The notes beneath the pieces are model-generated. The model was not told where the DNA came from. It saw only the letters and a list, made by a program, of their open reading frames with translations, and made no database searches. A stretch of DNA of 64,000 nt from Argyresthia goedartella (taxonomy: Eukaryota; Arthropoda; Insecta; Lepidoptera; Argyresthiidae). The stretch lies in the NCBI GenBank assembly GCA_949825045.1, contig OX463818.1, positions 31,884,906 to 31,948,905 of the forward strand, given 5' to 3'. Below, piece by piece: positions 21,911-32,199 of the stretch. The translations under genes and the position numbers were made by a program. Each line of letters starts with the position of its first letter. The first letter of the stretch is position 1.

Positions 21911-22757
21911 TTAAGGCGACGTGAGTTCAGGAATACGCTTATTTGAAAATTTATATATAATTGAACAACTTCAGTTTGGTTTCCAGAAATTTTACATAGA
22001 AATCTTAAGACCTTTCCGCAGGGTCAACAACTATTCAAAACACGATTAAGCACTTTTGACTCGATAAAATAAAATAGCGAACACGACTCTAAATTGCACT
22101 GTTTAAAAAATATAACTATTCAATTCAATCATCTTTTGAAACGAAAATTATGCCAAAATTAGCATAGTTTGAATTACGAGCGTAATCAGCTATTACTTTA
22201 TAAAATAAAATAATTTTCATTAAATAATAAAAAAACAGCGATTTGCGGCCGCGCACTCCCGCGGCCCTCGATCGCTCTCAGCAGCGTGACCACATGTGGT
22301 AGATTTCTACTTTTTTGGTAGATTTGACTCGATTTGGACTTTGTTTTGGTAGTGAAAATTATTTTGGTAGTATTTGGTAGTATTTACAGATTTTTAAATT
22401 TTCCGCTAGTAGATTTGGTAGATTTTGGATCAAGTACTATGGCAACCCTATATTTAGTGTACCACAGATTAATAACTTATCAAGTATCCCGGGGAATCCC
22501 GTTTGCATTCGTAGTATTATCTACCTGCAGACTGTCAGCGCCCTCTTTCACAAAAATTGGAGTTATGAATATGCGAGAAAGAAACAAATATATGTATGAC
22601 AGGTGGGTGTGAGTGAACAGGTGGCTTGAGTGATGGAGGGAAGGCGCGCGCGCGTTGCTGGTTGTTTGTACACAGCACAAGTCGCAGTCGCAGTCAGATC
22701 ACTTGAGCAAAAAGTTACGTCTTTGTTTTCTTTCGTCCTGTTATTAAATTTATCGCC

Positions 22758-25051
22758 ATGAAGCGGAAATACGAAAGGCAGTATCGAGCGGAGTGGGAGC
22801 AAAACCCTTTATTTTCGAAATGGGTAACAAAATCTTCGGAAGGAGACAACGCCTTTTGTAAAGCCTGCAATTGCAAGATTCTTCCTAGGATAGCTGCTCT
22901 CAAGGAACATGAAGCTTCGGCTAAACACCATAAAAACTTCAAAGGATTTTCTGGGACACCTCAGGTATGTACACCTCCCTATTTACGGAAGAGAGAAATC
23001 ATGTTAAATTCTGCAGGTACCTACCTGACCTACTAAAATGTATTCCTTCCCCGCGCAACTTGTAATTAACCCCTCAACGAACACGAGCGTCAATAGACGC
23101 TATTTTCCGTTATAGGTTTTGAATTTTATTACCATGGCGTGAGGTTCAAAATCGCGATGCGTCAAAAGTATGCTAGGTCTATGTGTGGTTTAGTAATAGG
23201 TAGGTAGGTAGGTAGGTACCTACTGTCGCGCGATTGAGTCCATGTTCTTGTTCCTTATTAGAATATTATCATTTTCAGATTTCCCAACATTTCAAGAATA
23301 CTTCGATCGCAGAAGAGGTCAAGAAAGCCGAAATAATGATTGTTGCAGCTCTGGTCGAACACAACATACCTTTCCGGACTATGGATCACATTAGTGAAAT
23401 AATAAGTAAAGCTTTTCATGATTCTGAAATTGCGCAAAAATTTGCGTGTAAACGAACTAAAGCCGCTGCTGTGGCTTACAATGTGCTAGGTGCCAATTTC
23501 GAGGAAAAATTACGGGAAGAATTAGTAACGGAGTCCAAAGCATTTTCGATCATAATTGATGAAAGTACGGACGTTAGTACAACTAAAATGCTTGCCATTG
23601 CCATCAAATTTTACTCCTCCTCTAAGCACACAGTCAAAACAATGTTTTTATGTTTGGTAGACATTCAGGGAGAAACAGCTCAACATTTGTTTGATGCACT
23701 GAACTGTGCCCTAGTAGATAAAGGCCTTGATTGGAAATATATGATAGGCTTTGCAGCAGACACTACTAATGTTATGTTTGGGGAACATGCAGGGATAGTC
23801 GCAAAAATGAAAGAGTTAAACCCACACTGTTTGTATGTAAAATGTGTTTGTCATTCAGTAGCACTGGCTATCAGCCACGCATGTAAATTACTTCCCCGAT
23901 CATTGGAACAATTAGTGAGAGATGTTTATAATTATTTTTCACAAAGTAGCAAAAGGCAGAGAGAGTTTTCTGAGTTTCAGGATTTCACAGAAACAGAACA
24001 CCATAGAATATTAAGGCATTATGACATCCGTTGGCTCTCTCTATCTGCATGCGTAAATCGAATCTTGGAGCAGTGGAATCCCCTTAAATTATATTTCCAA
24101 GGTCAGTTCTTGGAAGACATGAGGCATAACATTTCATCAGAATTTTTGTACAATTGCTTCAACGATGAATACCTCAAGCTATATTTTTATTTTCTTGATT
24201 ATATTCTGCCTCTTGCAAACAAGTTTAATACTATATTTCAAGGTGACTACCCAGTTGTACACAGGCTGTATAATGACATCAAAGGTATGTTTTCAGCTTT
24301 ACTAAGCTGTTATATGAAAAGTGTTTATGTACGAGGGACGGACATCCAACATATTGACCCAAATGCTACCATGCATTTTTTACCCATAAACAATTTATAC
24401 TTAGGAGTAAATGTTGGAAAACATCTACAATCTCATAAAGACAAAATGACACAGCAACAAATTCATGACTTTTTCACTAGGTGTCAAACTTTCTTAATTG
24501 ATCTGTGCTCCCAATTGAAAGCTAGGTTACCCACTGATAAAATTTTTGAAGATTTAACATTTTTAAATCCACAAACAGCTGTCTATACAGAATTTAAGAG
24601 TCTTGCCGGAGTTGTGTCAAGATTCCCTAACTTAGTGCCAGAAAACTTAATTCAATCTATAGATGACGAATTCAGAGAAATGAAATTTGATGACCAAGTG
24701 ATAAACCTCATGTCTTCCTCCAGTAGTGCATCTGCTCCTGCAATAAATGTTGAACAGTTCTGGGAGGAAATAAGTAAATTGTTAAAGTACAAAAATATAT
24801 CTAAATTTGCCAAAGACATGCTCATTCTGCCAGTTTCAAATGTTAAATGTGAGAGAATATTTTCAGAAATTAATAGAATCAAAACCAAAGATCGAAATAG
24901 GTTTATAAATAAAAATGTAGCAGCGATTCTGCATGCCAGACAAGGCGTCACACCATGCACAGATTTTGTACCTGATTCAAAAATGTTAAAATGCATGACA
25001 GACAAAATTTTGTACAAAGATATTAAATATATTAAAGATAAAGACGAATAA
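22758..25051 (+). CDS. hAT transposase with BED-type zinc finger, apparently intact
   Basis: Transposase of the surrounding hAT element. Exon 1 is 22758-22964 (69 codons from the ATG) and ends CAG before GTATGT. Exon 2 starts at 23279 after ATTTTCAG, is in phase, and runs to the TAA at 25051, giving about 659 residues. Exon 1 encodes a BED-like zinc finger (FCKACNCKI then HEASAKHH). Exon 2 carries IIDESTDVSTTK (about 23555), FAADTTNVMFGEHAG, VCHSVALAISHACK, IRWLSLSACVNRI and, at the C-terminus, LILPVSNVKCERIFSEINRIK, the hAT dimerisation block. Related domesticated and mobile proteins are ZNF862- or SCAND3-like. The 314-base intron contains a MITE fragment and a GGTA microsatellite. No stop or frameshift was seen, so the copy may be active. 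Confidence 0.85.
23068..23165 (+). repeat. MITE fragment inside the hAT intron
   Basis: TTAACCCCTCAACGAAC followed by TTTTCCGTTATAGG and TTTTATTACCATGGCG matches, with a few differences, the MITE at 29939-30055. Only the left part is present. Confidence 0.65.
23198..23223 (+). repeat. GGTA microsatellite
   Basis: About five tandem AGGT units ending in GGTACCTAC, inside the hAT intron. The words are typical of lepidopteran intergenic DNA. Confidence 0.8.
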
Positions 25052-25293
25052 TAATGCCATTTAGTTTTATTTCATCTCTATTTTATTTTCCTATCATGTT
25101 AGGATAAGAAGGTACATTTGTGACAGATTTTGATCAAGGCCCTGGTAGATTTTGGTAGTTTTCGAAAGCCGCAAAAGTAGATTGTCTAATTTTAATGTGG
25201 TCACGCTGGCTCTCAGCCTTCAGTGCTCCGTGAGCTGCGTTCTAGGTTTGACCTGTGCCGCTGCGCTGTGCGGCCGCGCGTCGTTTCATAAAA

Positions 25294-27010
25294 ATGGGTA
25301 ACAAAAAAAAAGGAAACGTTCAAGACTTCGTCACGGTAATTGTAATGGAATTCCGAATGGTAGGCAATGTACATTTTTATTGACAAAGCAATACGATAAA
25401 CAATATAATTATTTCTGTGTTGTCAATAAACAATAATATTACGTTTCGCTGTTTTAGTTGGTCGGGCCACATTAAAGAAAATGACAAGGAAATATCTACT
25501 TCGACAACATCAAATCAGTAAGTGGCAATTATAATATTTTGAATAATTTTTTAAAGAAAAATATAAAAGAGGGCTAATTGGAATTGAGGGGCTAATTAAA
25601 ACTAATAGAAAATGCAGCCAAATCTCTGCAGTTCCAATTAGCCCCCTTTTACCGTTAATTAATTAGTATATTCCAGAACAATGTAAAATAATCATAGTTA
25701 GAAGCGAATATCTTGTGTGGATGTCCAAACCCAGAACTACTCCGATGTTCGAATTTCGATCGTTCTGTAGTGACAGTGCCATCCAGCTCAACCAAATATA
25801 GTTTGACAGGAGGCCGAGAGGGACGGCACTATAACACGATACGGGAGTCGCCTGCACCGGGAAATAAACACAGTATAAGAAAATATCAGTAGAACAACTA
25901 CGGTATTTTATTTTTCATGCGAGAAACATAAATATTCCTTGGCTAATTATCTGTAAAGCCTTTCAATAGTATTTGAGTGTATCGTGCAGGGAATTTGTGT
26001 TATCAGGATGGAAACTGTTCACGTCAATTTCATAGTCAATTTTAGAAATATGAATGTCTTCAATTTTATTTCAGATGCGAAAGTTCATCTATTATGGATT
26101 GTACGGACAAAAAAAGGTCGCCTTTGATGCCGCTGCGCACAGTGTCGCCGACACCGTAAGTATAGACATAACAAAATTAAATTAATGTGGATATACTGTG
26201 TGTTGTTTTGGTATTTCGTATATACATGGGTCGTTTACAATTGTATCACTTCTACAGATATATAGTATTGTTTTCAACTTTATTTCAGATGCGACAGTTC
26301 GTTGGATGAAAATATTCAGACTTTGGTGCAGTTTGATACAATTTCACCGACACCGTAAGAACAAATTCAACAATATAATATATACAGGTTGAGTCTTCAA
26401 AAGTGCACATAAGAATATACGTTAAATTTTAGCTTATTTTATCGACTAAAATGATATAAAAATAATAATAAAAATACTTTTTTTTTATCGGACTTCAAAG
26501 TGTTATGTCCGGGCACTGTGACCTCTATTTGAAAAATTTATGATATCTTTTGACATAGGAGGTCGATCGTGTTAAAAAAAAACACGGTAAGATACTCAAA
26601 AAAATCCAAAGCTGATGAGTATTTAAGATATCACAATATAATCCGTTCAAGTAGTAATAAAATCATTTTTTTGGAGAAAAACTCGTAGATTTTCTTTGAT
26701 TTTCAGCCATTGATTTCAGATCAGACAGCGATACTGATTCTGATATCTGGAAGATGATTTTTGTATTGTTTAACTGTCAACTGCTTACGCTTGATAAATA
26801 TTTGTTTTAGGAGCCAGAAAGATGAATCATTAATATTAGAAGAAGAACATGGAAATTGTATGAGTGAAACCAGTATGGGCCGAAGATTAATAGACATAAC
26901 ATATTTTTAATTACATTAGGCATAACAACTACAGAAGTCAGACGACGTGCGCGAGCTTGTCTTCGAATGCCGGAAGCCATTTTGAACACCAAATTTAATA
27001 ACAAGATGTG
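25294..27010 (+). pseudogene. Spliced N-terminal part of a Kolobok-like gene with duplicated exon
   Basis: Five exon candidates with canonical sites: 25294-25335 (MGNKKK start), 25458-25517, 26075-26155, 26289-26354, and from 26811. Exons 2-5 join in one frame. Exons 3 and 4 are homologous cassettes: both start TGCGA(A/C)AGTTC after TTTATTTCAG, both end ACACC before GTAAG, and both keep the same phase. Exon 5 reads SQKDESLILEEE and then MGRRLIDI, a motif placed just before the first domain of Kolobok/Mutator-like insect proteins. It then meets a stop at a T-run near 26910, with a shifted frame open to 27010. Exon 1 as it stands is out of phase with exon 2. No catalytic domain follows. Confidence 0.5.
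25564..25651. repeat. Short inverted repeat in an intron
   Basis: TAAAAGAGGGCTAATTGGAA (25564-25583) and the complement of TTCCAATTAGCCCCCTTTTA (25632-25651) pair with one mismatch around a 48-base loop. It looks like a fold-back mini-element. Confidence 0.7.
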
Positions 27011-27066
27011 ACTGATATCTCTGCGGCATTTGTGAAATGTTAGTTACCTTTCTACTGCTGAGTACC

Positions 27067-27105
27067 GTTGCAATAATAATACAAGGCAGGTATTATTATT
27101 GCAAC
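27067..27105. repeat. Perfect 16-bp hairpin
   Basis: GTTGCAATAATAATAC (27067-27082) is exactly complementary to 27090-27105 around a 7-base loop AAGGCAG. It lies in the non-coding part of the TTAA element. Confidence 0.85.
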
Positions 27106-27486
27106 TTTGTTACCTGAGGCGAGTCCGGTTTGAGGTATCCCTGCATGTAAAGTCTCATATCTCCGTGAATTTGAGACGTAGTTTGTTATTTGATACATCA
27201 ATAAAAAGGGGAAAAGATAAGGATTTTTTTTTAGAAATTTTTATAATTTTTCACCAACACATTTTTTTTAAATACACATTGAAATGATAAAAGTCACTAA
27301 GATTTGTTTTTTGTTTTTTTTTTTCTTTTGACCAAAATTTGATTGTTTTTGATATCGGGATAGTTTTAAGACTTTTATCTACATATATACCCTCATATCA
27401 TATACCCTCTTTACTGCATACAAAAACACGCGCACGTTACGATCAGCATAATGTTAAACTACTTGGTAAAAACTAATTTCTTATCT

Positions 27487-27524
27487 GAAAAATTACACAT
27501 TATGACCATAATGTGTAATTTTTC
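27487..27524. repeat. Perfect 18-bp hairpin with 2-base spacer
   Basis: GAAAAATTACACATTATG (27487-27504) is exactly complementary to 27507-27524 with only AC between. A further partial copy, CTACACATTATGACATTC, follows directly. Confidence 0.9.
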
Positions 27525-28297
27525 TACACATTATGACATTCAAATTTCGAACGCCGACGCCCGCCTGCATGCCGCCCCTAGTTTGTCTGTGAAGTTGGTA
27601 CTGATATTCAAATTTCGAACGCCCGAAGTTGGTGCTATAGAACAAGCTAAACAACTGCAGAGCCACAATGCCGGTCAAACATGCGGTTCCTGAACACATC
27701 AAAGATAGCTTATGATATGTGTGTAGATAAACTAGTGTATGTAACTGTACATAATTAATCATTAAAACTCTCGAGTGATATTATATTCTCGAGTATTAAT
27801 GCCCTCTATATGTAGCAGTCACATAAACTACTATTAATTAATCGTTTGTTATGTGTTTAAATCGATGAATAAAATAAAACTGTATTTATTCTGAAACTGT
27901 GTTTATTTTTTAGCTTGCTAACCCAAAAAGTGTAAAGATTTGATAAAATCAGTCTTTAACCCATAACTTAAAAATGGATATCGGACCATGGTTTCCATAC
28001 TATAAAATGATCGTATGGACCGACCCTGTCCATCTGCAAAATACCTACACTCTTCCCCAAAACATCCTGTATAATTTTCCATAAAAAATTATCTTTATTT
28101 CAAAGCACCGTCGTCGTTGTACTGTCGGTGTTGTTACTGCTAGTAGCTATACTGTGGCATCTCAGCAGCGAGCGAGCGAGTGCGCAAAGATAAATATTTC
28201 GCGCGCTTGCAAGCGGGGCAACCCCGCACCTGCTCCCCTCAGGCCCCGCACCTCACCCCCTCGAAAGCAGTCAAGCGCTGAACTCACGTCGCCTTAA

Positions 28298-28661
28298 GTA
28301 AGTGCTATTAACCAAATGGCGGCGACATAAACAAACCGATCGTATAGTTGTGAGTCAACTATTTATTTTATGTCATCCATATCGTAACCTCAACTCGCCA
28401 CTATACAGACGCCTTCCAATATATCGAAGCGGCCAAAGCGCTGAAAAATATACATGAGCCCGACTATCAAGGACATTAGTGCGAGTGCAAATATTTTTAA
28501 GCACTGCCGCTTGACCGCTTCGATATAATTGGAGATGATTGTACTAGTACCTACTTAATGGTCACTGTATATTCACAAGAAAAATAGGACTCCATTTTGA
28601 CGTTTCTTATGTTGACGAAACGACCTTACTGCAGGGGCATAAAGTTTTTTTTTTCTTTTAG
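28298..28661. other. Flanking sequence with an imperfect inverted repeat
   Basis: No gene. An inverted repeat with arms at about 28415-28440 and 28506-28533 (shared core ATATCGAAGCGG, then CAAGCG) surrounds about 65 bases, the size and shape of a very short MITE. Confidence 0.5.
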
Positions 28662-29176
28662 ATGCCAGAGACTACATATTTTTTAAATCGATGTCTCATC
28701 AAATGCCACCTACGGTCAAAGTGCCAATTAATGATGACAAGAAAAAGAAGTTATACAAACCCAGCATCGTGGAGTCTCAGAGAGCGTTCATTTTACACGT
28801 AACGGTACGTACAATTGTAAGAATAATGAATGACGTGATTGAGAATTGCTTGATAAGTGTTTTTAAATCATATTGATTGACATTGAAATAAAATCTTCGA
28901 TAAAGGTGGCAAACTGCCAGTCAGTTTGGATGCTCCTCACCCGAGGAAAACTTACTGAAGCGAGTCCAGAGACTAACAGAACCTGTTCTTTTCAATCGTT
29001 TGCTCATATATTTATTTTGAACAAGTAGGTAACTATTTACTTACCAAATATGATTTTTGTTACAGAACCGAAGTGAAGTCAAAAATAAACTTGAACAATG
29101 CCAGAAAGTACATTTAGCGAGAGGAATCGGACCGCACTCGCGGCAACACGTCAAAAACAGCTGTGCTGTATTTTAG
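28662..29176 (+). pseudogene. Two-exon remnant of an unrecognised insect gene
   Basis: Exon A (28662-28804) follows a strong pyrimidine tract and TTTTAG and ends ACG before GTACGT. Exon B (29066-29176) follows TTGTTACAG and ends at TAG. Joined, they stay in one frame of about 83 residues. The joined product is lysine-rich in the first part (NDDKKKKLYKPSIVESQRAF) and includes FILHVT and SEVKNKLEQ. The pattern recalls the C-terminal region of uncharacterised insect proteins often tied to DNA transposons. I cannot name the family. It lies just outside the TTAA element, so it is not that element's own gene unless the boundaries are wrong. Confidence 0.35.
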
Positions 29177-29938
29177 CTAAGTTTATTAATCAAATTGTGT
29201 TAAATGTTGGAAGGGCGGCCAATAAGAACATGGTGGGCAAAAGGGGTATATCCTTTACCATGCGGTTAACACAAGAACGAGACAAAACATTTGCCTATAG
29301 CGCTGGCGCACTTCTTCCACAACACAAATCTGTCAGTCGCGGCGAGCGGATGCACAGGAGACCTTGTCATTTTCCCCGCGCAAAAAAAAATTTTTTTAAA
29401 GGTAAGTACGCTCTGAAAAATATGGTTTATGTAAAGCTTATTGTATGTCAGTGTTGTCGATAATGGAGCTTGATTTGTGTGTTATCTAATGCGAGTGCTA
29501 TCAACCGAAAACATTATGGCCGTTATTAGTTTTTTGTCGGAGGTAAGGTTAGCGGGGGTTACCTGTAGATAAAGCTAGATACCTGGATTATGTGTGATCG
29601 ATAGGCTACAATATGAATAGGAAAATTGACAAAATTCAGTCAATTTGAATCAATAAATAGAATGGTAACGACAAACGTTCGCGGTTCCATCATTTCATCA
29701 ATGACTGGCTCTGACGTACTTCTGGCGGACTCGCATACCTGAGATTCTGGACAGGCGAGGTCTACTGTTCCCGCGGAGCTACTGGTTGATGTTGCTGGAG
29801 ATGATAAATAGGCTTTGTTTGTTTGATGGTATTGGATACTCTGTTCATTGGCTATTTTGTTTAATTTGGCTATGAGAATATGAGTTTTATACGTTGAATA
29901 AATGAGGGTTTGACTTTGAAACTGAAATTAACTTGGGT
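29177..29938. other. Stretch with an unrecognised open frame
   Basis: An open frame from 29098 to 29463 continues in another phase from the exon remnant, but it has no recognisable motif and ends in low-complexity sequence. The rest is unique-looking AT-rich DNA. Confidence 0.3.
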
Positions 29939-30055
29939 TTAACCTCTTGAATACCATAACGCCACTTTTCCGTTACAGGTTTTAAATTTTATTACCATGC
30001 CGTAAGGTTCAAAATCGCGACCCGTCCCAACAACCCTCGGTTTTTGAGAGGTTAA
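29939..30055. mobile_element. Short MITE with TTAACCTCT ends
   Basis: Starts TTAACCTCTTGAA and ends TTTTTGAGAGGTTAA. The interior TTTTCCGTTACAGG and TTTTATTACCATGCCG is shared with the hAT intron at 23107-23165. It is too short to code. Confidence 0.65.
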
Positions 30056-30397
30056 GAGTCAGAATAGATCTTTATCAATGAGTGTTGATCAATTTCCTGT
30101 GGTTTAGTGACGGATACTGTGCTGTTTTTTTATTGTCGCAGGATAATGCACGAGAAGGGTATGATGGCTTTGTTGCAGTTTCACCAGAAGCCTTTGCCGG
30201 GCAAACCTAATCGTAACCTTATTTATTCATGGTTTACTTAGTAATTTGTTAGTTAACTCAAAAAGACAATAAGATTCAATGTGATATTAAGACAAATAGC
30301 ATACATCCTAGTCGAGTGTCAGTTTCGACTAGGCACACACAATATAGTATTTTGAAATGTTTGAATACCTTAGATCTTGTGGTACAGAGATGAGATT
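30056..30397. other. Non-coding stretch
   Basis: No supported gene; low-complexity AT-rich sequence leading into the minisatellite. Confidence 0.35.
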
Positions 30398-30660
30398 GGT
30401 ATCCGTTGGTACGGATATGTTGGTGTTGGATTCCGTTGGTACGGAGATGTTGGGCTTGGATTCCGTTGGTACGGACATGTTGGGGTTGGCCAGGGGTTGG
30501 CACCGTTGCGACGAAGGCGTTGCATCTGTGGGCACAGATGGCGCAAAAGCTTCCGTAGGTACGGACACGGTAGGGTTGGGCTACACTAGTAAAAGATTCC
30601 TTGGGCACGGACACCTTAGGCTGGGCTTCGGGGATGAAAAGAATCCGTGGGCACGGACAA
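30398..30660 (-). repeat. Degenerate minisatellite, open on both strands
   Basis: Units of about 30-33 bases built on TTCCGTTGGTACGGACATGT repeat at least seven times with rising divergence to the right. On the minus strand they translate to repeats of the type SVPTESxPNI; on the plus strand to SVGTDMLGLD. The open frame on the minus strand spans 30329-30568. Exact unit borders were judged by eye. Confidence 0.7.
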
Positions 30661-32199
30661 GACTAAAATATTCCATAGGGGGGGGGTGTCGGGCATAACG
30701 AGAACGGGCAAAATGGGTAATACCCTTCTTGCCCGCCAAGTATTTTATATGCAGCTATGATTTGTTTTTTTTTTCCTTTTTTATTACAGATGGTGTATAA
30801 TTACAAAAGACGAACATCGAGGGCTTCTTGGTCGGAACGAACGATGCGAAAAGCTATCAATGAAGCCAAAAAAAGTAGCATCAAAGGAGCTTCCTTAAAA
30901 TATGGAATACCGTATAGCACACTACAGCGGGGTGTCAAGACAGGTTCTTCTACAAATAAACTAGGCAGGTTTACTCCTATTTTTACAGAAGCAGAAGAAC
31001 TGGAAATAGTACAGCATCTTAAAGACCTAGATGCACTGTTTTACGGACTCACCAAAACGGAATTCTTGCAATTAGTTGGCGAGTTTGCCAAACGAAAAAA
31101 TAAAAAAACGACATTTAAAAACAATGTGGCAGGCAAACAATGGTATAAAAACTATAAAAAACGTCACCCAGAAATTGTATTGTGCACCCCTGAATCTACA
31201 TCCATAGCTAGGCTACAAGCATTTAATAAACCAGCGGTGAATAGATTCTACGATTTACTTGAAAGTATCGTAGAAAAAGAACATATCCGGTCAGACATGA
31301 TATTTAACATGGATGAAACTGGTGTTAGAACATCATCTACCAAACAACCCAAGGTGCTGTCAGTTTATGGAAAAAAGCAAGTAGGGGCAGTTAGCAGCTT
31401 AGAAAAGGGAACACTTACAACAGTTGTCTGCTGCTGCAGCGCTTCAGGCAATTTCGCACCACCACCCTTCTTTATTTTCAAAAGAAAAAGATCCAAGCTA
31501 GATTGCTTGATGGTTCCTTACCAGGATGTGAAGCTTCTGTTTCTGATAGTGGTTGGATTAGTGGCGAAATATTTTTGGAGTGGCTTCGAGTTTTCGTCAG
31601 TTGGGTCAGACCAACTCAAGATTGTAAAGCTTTACTACTTTTAGACAACCATGAGTCGCATAAGTATTATCCTACTTTGGAATACGCCACCAGCAACAAT
31701 GTTGTATTTTTGATGATACATCTCACAAATTGCAGCCACTTGACGTGACTTCACCGTTCACCGTTCAAAACATTTTTTGAAATTGAAATCAATAAATTTC
31801 AAAAGGCTCATCCAGGTCGAGTGATCGGACAGTATGATATTGCAAAATTAGTGACTGAAGCTTATCTAAAAGCAGCCACACCGCAAAATGCCATATAGTG
31901 GCTTTCGCTCAGCCGGAATTAAACCGTTTGATAGTCATGCCATTCCAGATGAGTATTTTGCACCTGCTGCTGTTTACTCGACTCGACTAGACCAGGATAT
32001 TCCAGTTGCAGAAACGGTGGAGATCTCAGGTGCTGGATATGAAAGTGTTGAACTGCAGGCGAAAATGTTCCTGAGTTAGAACCAGGGGAGATCACAGCTG
32101 TTTCATCAAATCGCGGACCTGACGTACAAAGTGAAGCTTATCCACCAAGTGAAAGCTTATCCACCAAGCGAAATAACAAACTGAACGCTTCTCATCTAG

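Larger units (their letters stand above)
22282..25208 (+). mobile_element. Intact hAT transposon with TIRs and 8-bp TSD
   Basis: The ends CAGCGTGACCACAT (22282-22295) and ATGTGGTCACGCTG (25195-25208) are perfect inverted repeats. They are flanked by an identical 8-bp target duplication GCTCTCAG at 22274-22281 and 25209-25216. Subterminal TTGGTAGATT-type words are clustered just inside both ends (about 22300-22430 and 25140-25185), as is usual for hAT transposase binding. The 2927-bp element carries one two-exon gene with an unbroken frame. It is inserted in the 5' part of the TTAA-bounded element. Confidence 0.92.
27011..28277. other. Non-coding 3' part of the TTAA element
   Basis: Apart from the two hairpins I see two copies of ATTCAAATTTCGAACGCC-like sequence (about 27538 and 27607) and a GC-rich end from 28085. 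No transposase domain is visible in any frame. Confidence 0.5.
21911..28297 (+). mobile_element. TTAA-bounded DNA transposon, Kolobok-like
   Basis: A perfect 20-base inverted repeat, TTAAGGCGACGTGAGTTCAG at 21911-21930 and its reverse complement at 28278-28297, begins and ends with TTAA. The element between the TTAAs is 6379 bp, of which 2935 bp are a nested hAT and its target duplication. TTAA targets are used by piggyBac and Kolobok. The internal gene start (25294 onwards) resembles the N-terminus of insect Kolobok/Mutator-like proteins (MGNKKK, a WSGHIKEN-type segment, GRRLIDI), so Kolobok is favoured. No transposase core is present, so this copy is non-autonomous. Confidence 0.65.

Noticed and set aside
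30398..30660. CRISPR-like array
   Set aside because: Units are contiguous and degenerate with no unique spacers, and the DNA is clearly eukaryotic.
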